Origin: Candidatus Jorgensenbacteria bacterium
Lineage (GTDB): Bacteria; Patescibacteriota; Minisyncoccia; UBA6257; GWB1-50-10
DNA length: 7,329 nt
Reading direction: 5' to 3'
Assembly (NCBI GenBank): GCA_016234345.1
Contig: JACRFG010000007.1
Span: 1-7,329 of the forward strand
The notes beneath the pieces are model-generated. The model had not been told where the DNA came from. It saw nothing but the letters and a program-made list of their open reading frames with translations, and ran no database searches. Below, piece after piece: positions 5,493 through 7,329 of this stretch. A program made the translations under genes and the position numbers. How positions within the stretch are numbered: the stretch's first letter is position 1; each line of letters begins with the position of its first letter.

Positions 5493-6038
5493 ATGTATCG
5501 GTATGCGTTTGTTTTGTTAAGTTTATTTTTTATCGCTTGTGGGAGCAGTAAAAAATCTGTTGTGGAAATCATATTTCATGACGGATTTATAACTGAAAAG
5601 CATGAACGAGGCACGAGGGTTATAGTTGAGGGTTTTCAAATTGATTTGCCACTGGGTTATTGGGCTAAGGATGTTCATGATTGGAGATATGTTGATCCGT
5701 ATGGAAGAGCACATGTCGATTTTTTTGGCTACTTTGTTACTGAAGGGGCAAATGATAGCACAGAGTTAGAATTTTCATTGTCTCAGAGCACTCCGTTGAT
5801 CGTTGGTGTAGATAAAAATGATAAGGAATTTTTTCGAACTCAAGCTCAAATCAATGGTGATTTGGTAGTAAACGCATTTAAAGATTTTGGCACATATCGA
5901 TGGTTCTCGATATACAAAAGAGTTAAGAATTCTGATCTAGTGTTTTCCATGAGTGGATATCGCTTGGATAAAAAACAATACGAAATTGCCCATGATATTT
6001 TTGATTCATTCCGTCGGTTAGACGAGGATAAGAAATAA
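5493..6038 (+). CDS. Putative lipoprotein of unknown function
   Basis: The 181-residue product starts with a lipoprotein signal peptide: MYRYAFVLLSLFFIAC, lipobox F-I-A-C with Cys16 as the predicted lipidated residue, then GSSKKS. The mature part is soluble and mixed alpha/beta in character, with aromatic-rich motifs such as DLPLGYW, HDWRYVDPYG and FGTYRWFSIY. It ends in a charged tail. I do not recognise the family. A strong Shine-Dalgarno TAAGGAG (5478-5484, 8 nt before the ATG) fixes the start, unlike the leaderless core genes nearby. Base use is unlike its neighbours: the coding strand is G/T-rich where the rest of the plus strand is A/C-rich, suggesting recent transfer or inversion. The product would be anchored on the outer face of the cytoplasmic membrane. 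After the stop, the same frame stays open for 24 more codons. Confidence 0.75.
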   Translation: MYRYAFVLLSLFFIACGSSKKSVVEIIFHDGFITEKHERGTRVIVEGFQIDLPLGYWAKDVHDWRYVDPYGRAHVDFFGYFVTEGANDSTELEFSLSQSTPLIVGVDKNDKEFFRTQAQINGDLVVNAFKDFGTYRWFSIYKRVKNSDLVFSMSGYRLDKKQYEIAHDIFDSFRRLDEDKK

Positions 6039-6113
6039 AGAGTTGACCCCAACGAACCGAGGTATCACATTAGAAAACCTGACGGGACAATCGAAATCAA
6101 AACTAAAATATAA
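6039..6113 (+). other. In-frame open stretch directly after the lipoprotein stop
   Basis: After the TAA at 6036-6038 the same frame continues 24 sense codons to TAA at 6111-6113. It reads VDPNEPRYHIRKPDGTIEI and then KTKI, which looks like natural protein. No start codon is present, so it is not an independent gene by eye. It could be a remnant of a longer C-terminus, debris of another gene, or chance; length alone is not significant. Confidence 0.2.
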
Positions 6114-6144
6114 GTCTTACGCAATCTAAAAATATCTTAATATA

Positions 6145-6173
6145 TTGACGTCTATCCGATTCTGTCATACCCT
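6145..6173 (+). promoter_or_regulatory. Weak candidate promoter for the 172-codon gene
   Basis: TTGACG (6145-6150) matches five of six -35 bases. At 17-nt spacing the -10 position reads TACCCT (6168-6173), a poor match. If real, the 5' UTR would be about 30 nt and would include the AAGGAG ribosome-binding site. Confidence 0.25.
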
Positions 6174-6209
6174 CAATTACGGTAACTGAACAAAGAAAAG
6201 GAGTAATAG

Positions 6210-6728
6210 TTGGAACTCGTAAAAGAGCTAGGAATTTCTGAATTTACAGGTACGAGGGCCACAAACGCTCCGTACAAAATGGTACTCGAAGATCTTTCAT
6301 CGTACAGACATGATGATGACTCAATACTGAATCTTGATGTTGAAACTATTGTCAGACACTCTCTCCAGATGTCATTCGCTCTCATCGGACGAATCGTGGT
6401 CTGTACATTCACAGCTAAAGAACTGCCACTCGAAGAGAATGGAACGCCGAGCTTACAAAAACTAACCGATGACGATTTGCTCATTGAATCACTCAATAAA
6501 AATGAACACCAATCGCCTCAAATACATTGGATACCACCATCGCACCACAAAGAAATGAATATGATTTTAAAACTTAAATCTCCCGGCGGCGGAGACGGCA
6601 TACATCCATCACCGCTTCCCTGTCCTTTTTATAGGCTGACGCTGAATCTTATCGAAGAAGAATACGAAACGTGCAAAAATTTACCGCCGCAAACAGTGTT
6701 TAGCGTAGGATTTAAACTCAAAGACTAG
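6210..6728 (+). CDS. Hypothetical protein, 172 residues, TTG start
   Basis: I do not recognise this protein. It has no signal peptide or clear membrane segment and appears soluble and acidic, with runs such as HDDDS (34-38), a DDDLLIESLNKNEH segment (87-100), a PSHHKEMN segment, and a Gly/Pro stretch SPGGGDGIHPSPLPCPF (124-140). It contains a few Cys and His, but no metal site that I can name. The TTG start is chosen because AAGGAG (6198-6203) lies 6 nt upstream and no ATG with a ribosome site fits better. Its base use follows the plus-strand A/C bias of the window, unlike the preceding lipoprotein gene, so the two probably have different histories. A strong terminator follows 11 nt after the stop, making it likely monocistronic. 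Confidence 0.7.
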   Translation: MELVKELGISEFTGTRATNAPYKMVLEDLSSYRHDDDSILNLDVETIVRHSLQMSFALIGRIVVCTFTAKELPLEENGTPSLQKLTDDDLLIESLNKNEHQSPQIHWIPPSHHKEMNMILKLKSPGGGDGIHPSPLPCPFYRLTLNLIEEEYETCKNLPPQTVFSVGFKLKD

Positions 6729-6739
6729 AATTTTAATAT

Positions 6740-6769
6740 AATAAGCCGCTTTTAAAAGCGGCTTATTTT
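6740..6769 (+). terminator. Strong intrinsic terminator after the 172-codon gene
   Basis: A perfect 28-nt palindrome (6740-6767) has GC core AAGCCGC/GCGGCTT and centre TTTTAAAA, and runs into TTTT. It starts 11 nt after the stop codon and can function as a classical rho-independent terminator. Its A/T outer arms make it potentially active in both directions. Confidence 0.85.
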
Positions 6770-6784
6770 CATATAAAATATTTA

Positions 6785-6793
6785 TGGTATAAT
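6785..6793 (+). promoter_or_regulatory. Extended -10 promoter of the 84-codon gene
   Basis: TGGTATAAT combines the TGn extension with a perfect consensus -10 (TATAAT, 6788-6793). It lies 9 nt before the ATG, so the transcript would have a 5' UTR of only about 0-4 nt. No Shine-Dalgarno is present. The -35 position falls in the preceding terminator and is not recognisable; an extended -10 can make a -35 dispensable. Confidence 0.7.
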
Positions 6794-6802
6794 AATATCC
6801 TT

Positions 6803-7057
6803 ATGAGTCTTTTTAGTTTTTCATCCAGCAAATCGCTCTCAAAAGAAAAGCTGAATACTTTACTCCACCAAATTACTGCCCTTTCTCCACAAGAACGGGA
6901 GTATGTAAAAGCAGCATTCAGCCGATTCATTACCGGCGGCATCTCCAAAGCCGAAGCCGAAAGAACTGTACGCCAACTAAAATTGAACTTTGCGGACAAT
7001 CTTGATGCCGGCGAAGTAGAACGAATTAAATTAAAGATACTTAGCTTCTTCACCTAA
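6803..7057 (+). CDS. Small hypothetical helical protein, 84 residues
   Basis: I do not recognise a named family. The product starts with a Ser/Phe-rich leader (MSLFSFSSSKS). It is then predicted to be almost wholly helical and charged, with LSKEKLNTLLHQITALSPQEREYVKAAF, a short ITGGISKAEAERTVRQLKLNF turn-helix, and a final helix DAGEVERIKLKILSFF. It looks cytosolic. Although small, it has a consensus extended -10 immediately before the ATG and a terminator overlapping its stop codon, so it is a self-contained transcription unit and likely real. The tight, nearly leaderless promoter matches the style of the core genes here. A small regulatory or nucleic-acid-associated protein is possible, but nothing in the sequence proves it. 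Confidence 0.75.
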   Translation: MSLFSFSSSKSLSKEKLNTLLHQITALSPQEREYVKAAFSRFITGGISKAEAERTVRQLKLNFADNLDAGEVERIKLKILSFFT

Positions 7058-7086
7058 AAACCCCGACTTGATTGATCGGGGTTTTT
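7056..7086. terminator. Bidirectional terminator between convergent genes
   Basis: CCCCGA (7061-7066) pairs with TCGGGG (7076-7081) around a 9-nt loop, flanked by AAAAA (7056-7060) and TTTTT (7082-7086). It is therefore an intrinsic terminator on both strands. The A and T tracts overlap the stop codons of both the 84-codon gene (7055-7057) and the PAP2 gene (7085-7087), so one hairpin serves both. Confidence 0.9.
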
Positions 7087-7329
7087 AGTTAGTCACTTCT
7101 TGTTTTTGAATATTCGAAGTAATATCTTTCGGCACGTCGTCTGAAAAAACGGGCACTAATTTAGTTATAACAAATGCCGATAATAAACCTACTATTATTC
7201 CACCAGCAATATCACTAGGCCAATGAACTCCGACAAAAACTCGAGCCAAACCATTAAGTAACGCGCCGCTCATAAACCAAACCCCCCACCGACGATTCAA
7301 ACAAAATACAATGAAAGCTAAAGCAAACA
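7085..7329 (-). CDS. PAP2-family phosphatase, C-terminal part (5' end beyond window)
   Basis: The frame is open to the right edge, so only the last 81 codons are seen. The visible part contains the third PAP2 phosphatase motif in GLARVFVGVHWPSD. This has the phosphate-binding Arg (codon 7241-7243), the His five residues further on (7223-7225) and the Asp (7211-7213), matching R-x5-H-x3-D. The Ser normally before the Arg is Ala here. Hydrophobic segments flank it (FALAFIVFCL before, AGGIIVGLLSAFVITKLV after), as expected for a membrane lipid phosphatase. Family members dephosphorylate undecaprenyl diphosphate, phosphatidic acid or phosphatidylglycerol phosphate; the substrate cannot be fixed from this part. 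A hydrophilic tail of about 20 residues ends the protein. An internal TTG at 7298-7300 is not the likely start because hydrophobic coding continues upstream. Confidence 0.85.
   Translation of the reverse strand, partial: FALAFIVFCLNRRWGVWFMSGALLNGLARVFVGVHWPSDIAGGIIVGLLSAFVITKLVPVFSDDVPKDITSNIQKQEVTN

Noticed and set aside
5243..5551. ORF starting MAELADAQDSKSC on the plus strand
   Set aside because: It reads through the tRNA-Leu gene and the hairpin cluster behind it. This kind of peptide is a well-known spurious translation of tRNA genes.
5270..5572. ORF of 100 codons on the minus strand over the tRNA and hairpins
   Set aside because: It is antisense to tRNA-Leu and the start of the lipoprotein gene, with no ribosome site or protein-like features.
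6039..6209. Duplicated tRNA-Leu 3' end marking an integrated element downstream of the lipoprotein gene
   Set aside because: The only similarity is a short GTTGACCCCAAC resembling part of the T arm. It is too short and mismatched to call an attachment site, and no integrase is visible.

Overview
The window looks like chromosomal DNA from an ultra-small-genome bacterium of the Patescibacteria/CPR type, most likely a Parcubacteria-like lineage. This rests on the GyrB N-terminus, short intergenic gaps, core genes without Shine-Dalgarno sequences but with a -10-like box just before the ATG, a tRNA without encoded CCA, and small lineage-specific ORFs. The lineage is an inference from sequence character; no database search was possible.

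Layout: the left end holds the first 74 codons of gyrB (minus), then a dedA-like membrane protein gene (minus). Divergent from it is a bifunctional RelA/SpoT-type (p)ppGpp synthetase/hydrolase gene (plus). The chromosome-partitioning genes follow on the minus strand, in transcription order parA then parB, separated by an unusual 416-nt gap. That gap contains a perfect DnaA-box match, a 14-nt near-palindrome and a degenerate small reading frame. Divergent from parA is tRNA-Leu(CAA), followed by a GC-rich cluster of alternative hairpins and a terminator. Next comes an accessory-looking stretch on the plus strand: a putative lipoprotein gene, an unrecognised 172-codon gene and an 84-codon gene with an extended -10 promoter. 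The right edge holds the C-terminal part of a PAP2-family phosphatase (minus), convergent with the 84-codon gene across a shared bidirectional terminator.

The recognised genes are housekeeping: DNA supercoiling (GyrB), stringent response (Rel), segregation (ParA/ParB), and envelope lipid handling (DedA, PAP2). No defence, CRISPR or obvious mobile system is visible. By rough eye counts on sampled lines, the plus strand is C-richer than G throughout, including inside the plus-strand rel gene. The exception is the lipoprotein gene (about 5490-6040), which is clearly G/T-rich and has a strong Shine-Dalgarno sequence. This is the best sign of a recently inserted or inverted segment, and it lies just downstream of a tRNA gene. 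The absence of a skew switch at the parA-parB gap argues against a replication origin there.
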